Shown here piece by piece: positions 1 through 10,700 of a DNA stretch of 64,000 bases. The stretch lies in the NCBI RefSeq assembly GCF_014839805.1, contig NC_051124.1, forward strand, positions 6,758,001 through 6,822,000, in the 5' to 3' direction. This stretch comes from Manduca sexta. Lineage: Eukaryota; Arthropoda; Insecta; Lepidoptera; Sphingidae. Both the position numbers and the translations under genes were made by a program. Numbering within the stretch: the stretch's first letter is position 1; each line of letters begins with the position of its first letter. Below the pieces are notes generated by a model. The model was not told where the DNA came from. It made no database searches and saw only the letters and a program-made list of their open reading frames with translations.

Positions 1-3000
1 TGAAATTCTAGGATGTGTGTCGGGTGAATCATACATAGACCAGCATAACATCGCTCCTAATACGAAGGATACAATTCCGAAAAAATAGAAGCCCCATTCC
101 CATCCGAAGGGACCAATCAAGAACCCACAAATAGTCCAAGCTAAGAATATACCGATGCTTCCTCCCATCAGAGCGCCAGAGAACTTCCCTTTGTCGGTGG
201 CGAGTGCCCATCGTGAAATTAACACGTGACAACCTGGGTTTACGAAGCCCTAAAAAGTAATAAATTCATTTTATTATATGTTATTTTTTTGTGTTTTGTG
301 TCAATGTAAAGCATTATAGCGGCGATAGCCTAGTTAGGTGTGGAACGGACTACCAAGACGAATGTCCGCAGGTTCAAATCCCAAGGGCACAGATCTCTGA
401 CTTTTCTAAAATCATGTGTGTATTCTTTGTGATTTCATCGTTCGCTTTAACGGTGAAGGAAAACATCGTGAGGAAACCTGCACATCTGAGAAGTTCTCTA
501 TAGGAATTTCGAAGGTGTGTGAAGTCTACCAATCCGCACTAGGCCAGCGTGGTGGACTAAGGCCTAATCCCTCTCAGTAGTAGAGGAAACACGTGCTCAG
601 CAGTGGGCAAGTATATAATACAGGACTGATATTGTTATTATTATTATTAAAGTATTATTACTATTCCTAAAGTTGATATATTGTTATATTATTTTTACCT
701 TCTGTATCAATGAAACTATACTTTTGTAATTTGCTGGGTAATATAATAAGTTGCGGCATATTCTAATTACATATTCAATTACATAACACTTCATCAGCTA
801 TAAGTGTAACTAAAAATTATCTAAATAGAAACACTCACTAGGGGCTGTATTAATAAATTGATTTCACCTTTTAATAGGAACTCAATTAGACATTTAATAA
901 AGATAGCTAAGTTGGCGTTGTTTAATACAAAAAAGTCAGTTGTCAAATCGGTCATATGCTGTGACTGAAAATATCATTAAGTTACTGTCTTTAATTTGAC
1001 AGCTTTTCAGCTTATATACACTTGAGAGCGAAATTAAGTTGCAAATACGCCTAATTAATACGCCCTTTGGGTCTTATAATAATATATAGTAATAATATCA
1101 GCCCTGTATGAAATACTGTCCCACTATTGGCACGGGCCTCCTCTACCACTGAGAGGCATAAGGTCTTAGTCCACCACGCTGGCCTAGTGCGGATTGGCAG
1201 ACAACACTACTTTTTTCAAAATTCCCCAAGAATTTTGAGGGTATGTTAAGTATCCAGATTGCCTCACGTTTCTTTCCTTCACCGTTAAAGCAAGCGATAA
1301 TTCACAAAGTATACACAGGTAACCTTAGAAAAGTCAGAGGTGCGTGCCCTTGCGTTTTGAGAATTTCTCAGTTATGCAGGTTTCCTCACGATGTTTTCCT
1401 TCACCATTAAAGCAAGCGATAATTCACTAAGAATACACATATAATTGTTTAGAAAAGGCAGAAGTGTTTGCCCTTGGGATTTGAAACTGCGGACATTCGT
1501 CGCGGCAGTCCGTTCCATAACCAACTAAGCTATCGCCGCTTTTATGGGTCTTATATTATTTCTAAAAATAAAAAATCCTTAACATTCGTAAGAATAGGTT
1601 ACTCACACTGAAGAAGCCCAGAAGAAGTCGAACAATCAGCATCGCGATATAGCTCTGTTTGGCTGCTACAGGCGTGACCATGGTGAGCATTGCACTAATT
1701 AAAACCCCTGTGATAACCACGTACCGGGCTCCCCAGCGCTCGGCTATAGGACCGCCGATAAGGCAGGCTAATATGTCCCCCCATAAATGACTCGACATGA
1801 CGTTAGCTCGTTCATATGCTGTCCAGTTTAATGTCACTTGTGAGTCCTGAAACAACAGTAATTAATATTAATAAATTTAGTTTTCTTAAGGATTTTGTAT
1901 GCAAATGTCCACCCGGGTAAGTATTGGCGCATATTATTTCTGTTTCCAGTCAACCGTGTGCAAGCAACGCAAATTATTTGTTAAAAATATAACAAAATAT
2001 ACCTCTGTAATGGATTTTGTACATTAATTGTGATACAATATTTATGCGTAAAATAATAGGAATAAGAAACCCTAGTGTATAAATAAATAAAAGATGTTTA
2101 AAATTTAGGTAAAAAAAATATTTTATTATAGTACCTAGTGTTTTCGCTATTTATTTTGTTATACTTGCATCGTAACGTCCAGGTTCGGTGACGTCGCAAA
2201 ACACAAAAGTGCGGATAGAGATCACCGAACAAAAAAAATTAAAACCCGCCATAGTGGCTAATGTAACTATGTCGCGTTCCGGAATCAGCCTGTCTATATC
2301 CGTTTTCAAACAGGCCTGCATAATTGTGTCGACTGGCGAGCAATAATCATCGCTTGTCAGTCAACACTCTATCTGGACCCTACATTATTCACCATCGGGT
2401 ACAGTGGTGTCAATTTGTCGAGCCTGAGTAAAATAAAATGTTCAGTGGGCTTGTCATTCCGGACGGGGTGCCGTCGTAATTTTTTAAAACATATAGAAAA
2501 GTCGAGGCACGGACTTGACGCTGGGCGCCGCTAGAGATGACGGTTTTTAGGTGTCCGATTTTGACACTATAACATGTCTTCTTCCGAAGATGAAGATGTG
2601 TTAGCACTGGTGTATCTCGCTAATATACAGAGGGTTATTGCAATACCCCGGTCTATTATAAATATAGAGAACTAGATGATTTTCACTTAAACTACAAAAT
2701 TAAACGTTGACTACATAATCGTTCTGCATTTTCACTTAATATACAATGATCTTTCGTCTCTAAACGTGTGACAGCGTCGCGCGAGTGCCGGCCATTTTGT
2801 ATGAAAAGGTCGCGTAAAAGACATATGTCCGCGCCTCTGCCGCGTCTTACGTCTTTTCTGTCTTTTCAGTGCATTATATTTATTGTGTCAGGGTAACAAG
2901 CGTAGTGAAGTGCCACGCAGCACTTTATAATTCAAAGTCGTGTATGGTGTTGCTACTGTTAATGAGCGATCGTATCGTTTACGGCTACAGGCTCCTCTCA

Positions 3001-3227
3001 CCTCGCATTATATTTAATTGCATTAAAGGATGTTAGACTATAAAAACATGGTATCAAATCATATCCTATTATTTCAAGAATCGAAGTTATTGTACTTACA
3101 TATTCCGTGGTGTTAGAAACAGGAACCATGGCCACCAAGTTGACGTTCAGGTTGGTCCTCATCATGTAACTCGCGCACGAGCTTATGAATATCATCGTCG
3201 CCACCGCATATCGACTTGGTATTCTTG
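1..3227 (-). CDS. SLC17-type MFS transporter, gene 1 (partial, 3' end beyond window)
   Basis: Three coding exons are seen on the minus strand: 3100-3227, 1607-1846 and 1-249, the last running off the window edge in frame. The first carries TM1 with the SLC17-like pattern MMRTNLNVNLVAMVP. The second covers TM2-TM4 (WGDILACLIGGPIAERWGAR). The third carries the ALATDKGKFSGALMGG loop and TM5-TM6. Boundaries have good splice sites: donors GTAAGT at 3099 and GTGAGT at 1606, acceptors AG before 3227, 1846 and 249. The family moves organic anions or phosphate across membranes; the substrate here is unknown. The starting ATG exon is not identified and should lie between 3228 and about 7700. The roughly 90-nt exon coding the loop between TM1 and TM2, present in genes 2 and 4, was not found between 1847 and 3099. 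The TM1 exon ends in phase 0, not phase 2 as in those genes. It could be a functional shorter paralogue or a decaying one. Confidence 0.85.
318..648 (+). repeat. tRNA-derived SINE (family 1)
   Basis: Starts with GCGGCGATAGCCTAG and has a pol III B-box-like GGTTCAAATCC near 371-381. It ends in an ATT repeat. A near-identical body occurs at 42090 (+) and, reversed, at 1079, 12505 and 43781. A 10-bp imperfect target duplication (AAAGYATTAT) lies at 308-317 and 649-658. It sits in the intron upstream of the last visible exon of gene 1. Open frames inside it are not genes. Confidence 0.85.
1079..1544 (-). repeat. Chimeric SINE (family 1) with an internal duplication
   Basis: A reverse copy of family 1, ending at the head sequence near 1540. 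It is longer than other copies because the middle segment (from the TTCCTTCACCGTTAAAGCAA motif to the TTAGAAAAGTCAGA motif) occurs twice, around 1265-1345 and 1385-1465. The whole is bounded by one exact 11-bp target duplication, TGGGTCTTATA, at 1068-1078 and 1545-1555. That suggests one insertion event of an already chimeric copy, or a later internal duplication. Confidence 0.85.
2314..2450. repeat. Dispersed repeat, LINE/SINE-tail type
   Basis: Contains GCATAATTGTGTCGACTG followed by a run related to GTCAGTC...TCTATCTGGAC. A diverged second copy lies at 43039-43170. The two share order and spacing over about 120 bp. It lies in the intron between the TM1 and TM2 exons of gene 1, where the missing loop exon was expected. 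The class is inferred; no coding capacity is seen. Confidence 0.5.
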
Positions 3228-3430
3228 CTTTAATTACAAATAGACTCACATTAATATACTTTCTCTAGGTGTTGTTCGCGGCTGCCCCCACGTGATACGC
3301 TTAGGCCAGGATAAATGTTCTACTCTAGACTTCTTCGGGATAATAAGTAAACTATATTAATCTGTCCTAATCGTATGTCTATTTCTTTCTCTCGTTGTGT
3401 ATACCGATTCATCTACGCACATCTTAGAAG

Positions 3431-3625
3431 TTCATCATCATCCTAAGCCGCAGGATGTCCACTGCTGAACATGGACCTCCCCCAAAGATTTCCAGATCGT
3501 CCTATTGGAACAGCCCACAGCGACCTCTTGCGACTTTTATGAGGTCCTCTGTCCACCTCGTGGGTGGACATCCGACGCTGCGCATGCCAGTTCGTGTCCT
3601 CCACTCCAGAACCTTTTTGCCTCAT
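3431..3625 (-). mobile_element. 3' fragment of an RTE-like non-LTR retrotransposon
   Basis: Read on the minus strand, broken frames resemble the C-terminus of RTE-class reverse transcriptase polyproteins. They run through a degraded GGHELACA-like segment, then tryptophan-rich remnants, and end near EVHVQQWTSCG, followed by an ATGATG tail. Frames are interrupted, so it is a dead fragment. The class is assigned from memory of lepidopteran repeats. Confidence 0.55.
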
Positions 3626-4977
3626 CAGCCATCCCCATCCTAAAGGTTGGCTGTGAGAAAATACCTTGAGCATTATTAAGTCCTATTTTATACTTTTAAT
3701 ATATACAATGTATTAATGTGCTCTCCCAGCAAATCGACGCGTTTACTGTATTTATAGAAGCTATCTACTCGAAATTTATAAAACATATAAAAAAACATAT
3801 TATTTTTTCTAGAATATGTTATCTTAACTTTGTTAGTATTTTTTTTTTATAATGTCAATATTGTCTCATTAATTTCACATTAAAAATGCTGCTCAAATTG
3901 TGGATTCCGTTCATTTTTTTTTAAAGTACACATTATTTTAATATGCAAACAACACTGGTAATTAAACAATTTAATAAGGAATATTTTGGTAGTTTAAATT
4001 TTAAAAAAAGACCTAACATTTTATTTTTTTAAAGAAATTATTCGCAAATCTTTACATATTTCCGACGTAATTCGTCCGCCGAAAATGTATGGAAAATATA
4101 CTCCAGGCCTTTTGCTTGGAGGAGGATCTTAAATTAATCAATAAATTTGAGACATGGTCTGCATATGTACGGTCCAAACCCGTCCAGTATTTACGGTGTT
4201 AACTCCTTAGTTTGTAGTTCCGCTGAACTCAGAGCTTTAAACAAAATCCAAATAAATTACAAAATAACTTATTTTTAATTTGTATAGTAAGTTATAAATT
4301 ATAACATAATTATATATATTCTATAAATATGTATTTAAATATATAAGACAAACTTACCACAACTCATAGTTAACGTTTAAGCACTAATTTTCTTTAAATA
4401 CCTCACGTAGGTATCTAAACGCGAACGATTTGCGAATCGTCACTTCGCGTGTGGCATCAATTTGAATATTTTCACTATTATCAAACCACTTTTATTGTAG
4501 ATACTTATTTCTTACTATACGTATACGAAATGTGATGTTCAAGATTACCACTTGTCTAGATACAATCCAAATGCTTTTGTAAGATTATTCTCCTCGAGTA
4601 TTGTTTTTATTGATAACATACAACATTGATATAAAGAAACGTGATCTGTCAATTTATCAAAGCGGCATCAAGATACCGATATTCATTTAGGTTCATCTTA
4701 ATGATCTTATCTAATACGTCAATAAAACGTAATCGATGATATAGTAGTTTTACTACTTCTGGTAAATGCTACATACACCTTATATCACTGAGATTATCAA
4801 GCGTAACTTCTCTGCATCTCAATAAAGATACGATTTTAACGGTTCCTGGTTCCCCTATGCATAATGACAGGAACACCCAAGACATATAGAGTTCTATAAC
4901 GTCAATTTTCTGACTCCGAGTTGCAACTAAGTTTTATGACAAAAAACCCAGTCGCGATTTTTTTTTATTGATTAAAA

Positions 4978-5275
4978 TTCCGAGACGACCTTGCCGTTCG
5001 CCTGGTGGTAAGCGATATGACCGCCCATAAACAGTGGAAATCCATCCAACACCTTGAATTACAAAGTATTAATTGGTATTCCACTGCGCTCACCATCCTG
5101 AGATATGAGATGTTAAGTCTCATTATGTCCAGTAGTTACACTGGATACCATGTCGTTCAAACCGGAACACAACAGCGACTACACACTGCTGCTTGGCGGC
5201 AGAAATAGACATTGCGATGATACCTACCCACGCGGACTCTCACATATTAGAGACCTACCACCAGTAAATATTGAA
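4978..5275 (+). repeat. Dispersed lepidopteran repeat
   Basis: Contains GCCTGGTGGTAAGCGATA, GACCGCCCATAAACAG and a C-rich tail (ACCTACCCACGCGGACTCTC). I recognise this as a repeat often seen in moth and butterfly sequence. Related, shorter pieces occur at 6475-6580 (+) and 31235-31320 (-). It abuts the MITE at 5306. Confidence 0.5.
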
Positions 5276-5305
5276 TTATTGAATAGAAGCGGGATTCGAA
5301 TCTAA

Positions 5306-5564
5306 CCCTCTTATTCATAAACGTTTTTTATCTAACGACCGAGTAAGGTTGTGATAACAAGTCTGTTTCTCAGTGCTGACGGCATGGCAGCCTTCGCAGT
5401 GCGTAGACGTAGGGCCGTTGTGATTGGCTAATATTGAAATACAACAATAATAACCAATCACAACGGCCCTATGTCTATTTCTCAGTGCCGTTGGGCACTG
5501 AGAAACAGGATTGTATCACAGCTTTACTCCATCCTTAGATAAAAAACGTTTATGAATAAGGGGG
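5306..5564. mobile_element. PIF/Harbinger-type MITE
   Basis: A 259-bp element with about 30-bp terminal inverted repeats: left CCCTCTTATTCATAAACG, right end the inverse of CCCCCTTATTCATAAACG, both continuing through TTTTTTATCTAA with one mismatch overall. It is flanked by TAA at 5303-5305 and 5565-5567, the 3-bp duplication typical of this superfamily. Inside are further inverted blocks: TAGGGCCGTTGTGATTGG at about 5411 against its reverse complement at about 5455, and a CAGTGC/GCACTG stem. It can therefore fold into one long hairpin. No coding capacity. Confidence 0.8.
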
Positions 5565-6474
5565 TAAGACTTTAGCGCGGTATTCGTACTGAGTACTGAC
5601 GCAATATACTACGCCACCACCGCGATCAGAGAATATTTCTGGAGAATGTGGTGAGAAACGCCCGGCCCGGTTGAATTTTTACTGCGCAAAAATTGACAAA
5701 TAGCCCCTTAATTTTTTTTTTTGATTCGTGTACGTAATAACGCATTATTTCTCGCAAGTTATGTGCAAGCACCGTAGTGTTCCCATTTTTAGACCTTTGT
5801 AGGCAGTGTAATTGCTTTATGTGATTTTGCTGGCTAACTATTACAGAGTCCAGTTGCAATTAATAATTATTGAAAAAATAAGATTAATAATTTTCATGTT
5901 GGTAAAAATTTTAAGAAAAATCATAGTTCCCCCCTTATTTATCTTTCGGGGTTATTGATTTTTTTTATTGTAAAAGACGTCTCTCTTATGTATATAATTC
6001 AATTTGCACATAAAATAGAAGATATTATTAGCAAGATATTTTGTAATTAGCCAGCGATTAATCAAACGATATCTGGTAAATTAATATAGAGCAATATCGT
6101 GCTGTGCTTAGCATTAATATTCTGTTTATGGGCAATCGTAGCTCTTTCTATCAGCTGAAAGGCGTCCATGTCCTTAGTATGAAAAATATTCTATACAGTA
6201 TACATACAGTAACTATATATACAGTATAGTTCACCTGAGTTGATAAATCTATTATATAGTTTGTGTGGTCGTACAATACTTTCGGCATAACAATTCCGGT
6301 AGCAATTGAGTGACAAGATGAGCAGGTCACGCGCCTGATGACAAAACTATCATAATTTAATTCAGAACTTTGAATAATAAGAAGCAGCATGACATTATTC
6401 CTACTTACTGCGCGTTGTCGCGTTTGACGTTGCCTGAAAATAAAGTACGAGAATATACCTTTTTTTTTCATTGC

Positions 6475-6580
6475 CTTAGTAGGTAAACGAGCGAGCGCTC
6501 CGCGTGATGGTAAGCAACCACCGCCCATAGATGAAAGAAATGCCAGATGCACAGCCAAGCCGTTGCCTACTGGGATAATG
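6475..6580 (+). repeat. Dispersed repeat related to 4978-5275
   Basis: Shares the phrase GTGATGGTAAGC with ACCGCCCATA downstream, and ends near GCCGTTGCCTACTGG. The same phrase occurs reversed at 31235-31320. The open frame here (minus, 6151-6558) is made of this repeat and flanking AT-rich DNA and is not a gene. Confidence 0.45.
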
Positions 6581-7793
6581 CCCAGTTAACGTTGGCTATA
6601 TTATCACCTTTCAAACCCGTACAAAAAGTGTATTTATTTTTTAGGATTGTGGATGTTTATCCAACGAGGGAGTAAAATCAGGTGAAACACTCTCGTTTGC
6701 GACGAGTTTATGGGGTAAAATAGTTTTATTTCAATGATTAAGGCCAATGTGTATAAAAGATCCAGAAAATACTCAAGGAAACTAATTCATGAGTATTAAA
6801 AAAAGTGTGCACACAAATGTTGCTCAACCTGGGAGTCGAATCCAAGCCTTCCATTCCACGGCTTATATACGGTGCCTTTAAACCAAACCAAAGATTAAGT
6901 GCTGTAGGTATGTATATACAAGTAGGATAAATTATATAAAAAAAATAATTTAGAATTGATATGTTCAATAATTTAATTCAGTACCATTAAACGCTCTTTT
7001 TATTCTAACTTCAACAATCATCACAGTCATAATTTATAATCCGTTATGTAATTTTACATTAAACTTACAAGGCAATAATAAATTCGCGGCAATTTCTTGT
7101 TACTAGGTAAAAATTATATTAAATATTTACAATAACCTAATGTACTACGTACACTTGCAAAATGTTAAACTGACAGTACAAAGTCTCATTTTAAAATGAT
7201 TTCTCTTTAAGTAAACTGATTTTAATTAAATTAATAAAACAGCTTAAATATAGATGACAATAGATGATCAATATGAAAATACTGAACGAAACACACGTTG
7301 ATCTATAGAAAAAAGATAATTATCACATAATAATCACGAATGTCAAAATTATTTAAAATTTCCTTTCACAGAATTTTAATCAATTGCTTTAAAATAATTA
7401 AAAATTTAAACTTCAGTTAGTGTTTATGTACCTTTTCTTAGAGTATCCAAACTTTTTGAAATAATCCCTGTAAAGTGAACTTATGAACTTATATATTCGT
7501 GAAGAAACTACTTTAAATTCTATTACGAACATTTGACAAAATATGTTATGAATATGTGAGAGAAATTTACCAACTTCAAAACACGCTATACATTCCTTCG
7601 GCAATAGAAATAGTACTGTTATCCTGTCACATATACTTCTCATACTCATCTAAATGTTCTTATTTACATTTCCTCAAATTCTTAACCATGGCAGCCGTAA
7701 TATCAAACTAACTGCTTATTTAAACCACAAATAAAATACTTGACGGTAAAATAACTGACGTCGTATAAAATGCTAATTTAATGGCTTGCAACA

Positions 7794-10700
7794 CTATGTT
7801 TTAGGAGGAATTGTGATGGTGGTTTCGCTGGAATTGCTGGGTCTTTTATCGCGTTCGTCTTCTTCTGTAGGAGCCACGTAGTTCCAGGATTGCGTCTCTC
7901 CGGTACCAAAAAGTATGAAATACCCAGCTGAAGCGATGTACAATGATGCCCCAGTAATGAATACTGGTCGCCACTCCGCAAATCCATTCTGTGAAATACA
8001 TGTATTGTATGTTAATTTCTGAATATACTTCCGCATATATTAAGATAAGAGTTTTATAGCGTAAGCTAAGCAGGCGGGCAAACAGGATCTATTGTTAAAT
8101 TATCATTGTTACTTATAAATTATAATCACCCAAAATGTCAAAGGTTCATAAGGTACGTTGCCGTCTATGAAAAACGAATTCCGAGAGGAAGAATTCTGCC
8201 TCAGCAGGTTTTAGTGACCATACTACATGCAATGTTAAGTGTGCCTCCTTGTGTTAATGATATGCAAAAGTAGTAAACCATCCTGATCGGACCATCCATA
8301 TCGCTATATATAAAGCATACTGCAATGCGACGCTACCTCTTTCAAAAGTATGTTCATAATATTTAAACTTACGCCATTCTTAGTGAAATACGCCGTAACT
8401 AAAGGCGTGACGAAACCAGCGGTGTTTCCTATTCCGTTGGCAATTCCGTACAGCGTTCCGGCAAAGTTGGGTGCTAAGTCTTGGTGGTTGACCAAATTAG
8501 TCAAGGTGGCTGCACCATTAGAGCCCATAGAGAATGTGATAAGGGCAACTGATAAGATCGGAGCGCAGCCGGTGTATCCAAGAGCGATGAGGAGCAGCCC
8601 AGGCACAACGTGAGAAAACAGACAGAAGAACTTCCTCATGAATGTTGTTGACACCACGTTTTGTCGGACGATTCTGTAAAAGTATTTTATAAATATAAGT
8701 ATAAGCAAAAAAATTTTTGGTAATAAGTTCTTTGATGTCTAATTAAGCGGCACTCTGACAGACGTAATATTTCGAAATCAAACATCGAGAGGACTCAAAA
8801 TTGAAAATTATTTTTTTATAATAATAGTTAACGAAAATAGTTTGTACCTGTCGCCAATAGCACCAAATATAAGAGAGAATAGCATCCTAGCGAGGTACGG
8901 CAGAGATGACAATGTGCCAGTAGAAGTCAGGTTAAATCCTAGAGCGCTTGAAACAAACTTAGGTGCAGCCGTCATGACGAAGTAAAGTCCCCAGTTACTG
9001 CCGTAGTGCAGGACAACCATCGCCAAGAAAGGGAATGACGTAAAAATCTTCTTAAATGGAGGAACTACCTGCGAAAACATTTAAAAAGACATACATTTTG
9101 AGTGTCCCATTTCTGATACGTACTTAAGTATTGAATATATTATATATATTTGATATCGCTATTTGAAGGGCACTATTGTCAAATCACAGCAATTGTTCAT
9201 TATTCATACCTGCATGCTTATTAATGTCACACTTGATGCCCATAGAGATTATTAACGACATATTTTATTTATCCTTGTTGATTATCAAGGTGCATGTAAT
9301 ATTTATTCTAGGTATTTTGTCGCATTATTGATTTAATCAGTTAAGCTACTGACAAATAATTACGTTTTAAATTATTCTGATATGTACTCATAGTTCATAT
9401 ACAATATTTCCAATCAACTTATGCAATAACCAAAAATTATTGAGAAGATTAATTTAAATTTAACTCTACCTAAAAACGCGACGCGATCTGTCGGAATGTT
9501 CTAGATTTCTTCGTGAAATTGTTCTTTCCAAAAATATTTGGAAGAACCGCTTACAAACAGAAATAAACTATAGCAGATAATAGCGACATGATTACTAAAT
9601 ATTCGTTTCAAATAACTCCAATAAAAATAAATGACGTAAATTTTAATTGTTCGCTTTTTTGTTGGTTGTTGATTATAATTGCTGTACAAGGTTGCAGTTT
9701 TTTTATTGCAGGACTTGTGTATTTTATAAATACCACAAAAGTGTAAAACAAGTAATGTAACAAAATCATTTTATTTTTGTTATGATATCGTACTATGACC
9801 AATACTTATTAATTTGTTTATGGCTTTCGTGCCAGCGACTCTACATAGAGTTTTATTTGGGTTAGGTATCTATTATAATATCGTTATTCGTATTTTATAA
9901 ATCTTCAGGCTGATACCTATCAGTTTTACTTAAGTTTTACCCACCATAACGGCAAATATGCATCAAAATCCATTAAATCGTGGTTACGTGACATGCAAAC
10001 GCATTAGTCCTGACTAACTCAACTATTTTAGTATACTAATAAATTGCTCCTTGAATCTCATTTTATTACGCATAAAATTTATCATATGACAATTATTCTG
10101 GGCTTTAAGGAAAATGTAATCTATGACAATACCAAGTATTGCGAAGGCTTTCTGATAAAAATCTTCAGGTCTTAAAACTATGAGTGTGTTAAACTTTATG
10201 TTTCCACGCATTTAGTTACCATTTTTGTATGCACGAAGGTATTTCCGTGATTTAATCGCCTAACAGTATGTGATAAAAGCGTCTTTGCACTCTTAATAGT
10301 CACGATTTTGATTATTACGTGCAAAAAAGACACATTTAGATAGAGGTCGTTTCTGTTTGCAGTTATATGCGTAACGACGCTCGCCTTTGATGTCTCTACT
10401 TACTATAATAGCTAAATATCATATAGCTACATATTATAAAATAGTAATCAATAATTCTGATAAATATAAAAACATGCTACATATCTTAGAATGCTATTTA
10501 ATATGTGATTGATAGAAAAACATCTTAATATGCACGATGACCGTTTACCATATTTAATCATTTCCTAGGCAATCGACATTAAATTATGAACTGTGTTAAA
10601 TATTTATAAAGTTTATTTTACCTTTGTATCCTTTGAGCTATGCGCAACTTTATCACCGATGGAGTCAATAATGTACTGTTTCTCATGTTCTGATATGCGA

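Larger units (their letters stand above)
3228..7793. other. Intergenic DNA between SLC17 genes 1 and 2
   Basis: This stretch must contain the promoter and first coding exon of gene 1, which I could not place, and the 3' untranslated end of gene 2. The rest is AT-rich and holds the retrotransposon fragment at 3431, a dispersed repeat at 4978, the Harbinger-type MITE at 5306 and a repeat at 6475. A tRNA-like B-box relic (GGATTCGACTCCC, minus) lies near 6832-6852. No convincing gene is visible. Confidence 0.6.

Noticed and set aside
2410..2607. 65-codon open frame on the minus strand in the gene 1 intron, considered as the missing loop exon
   Set aside because: Its translation does not resemble the loop exons of genes 2 or 4, it lacks matching splice sites, and part of it is dispersed repeat.
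6151..6558. 135-codon open frame on the minus strand
   Set aside because: Its N-terminal part is a dispersed repeat (6475-6580) and the rest is low-complexity AT-rich sequence.
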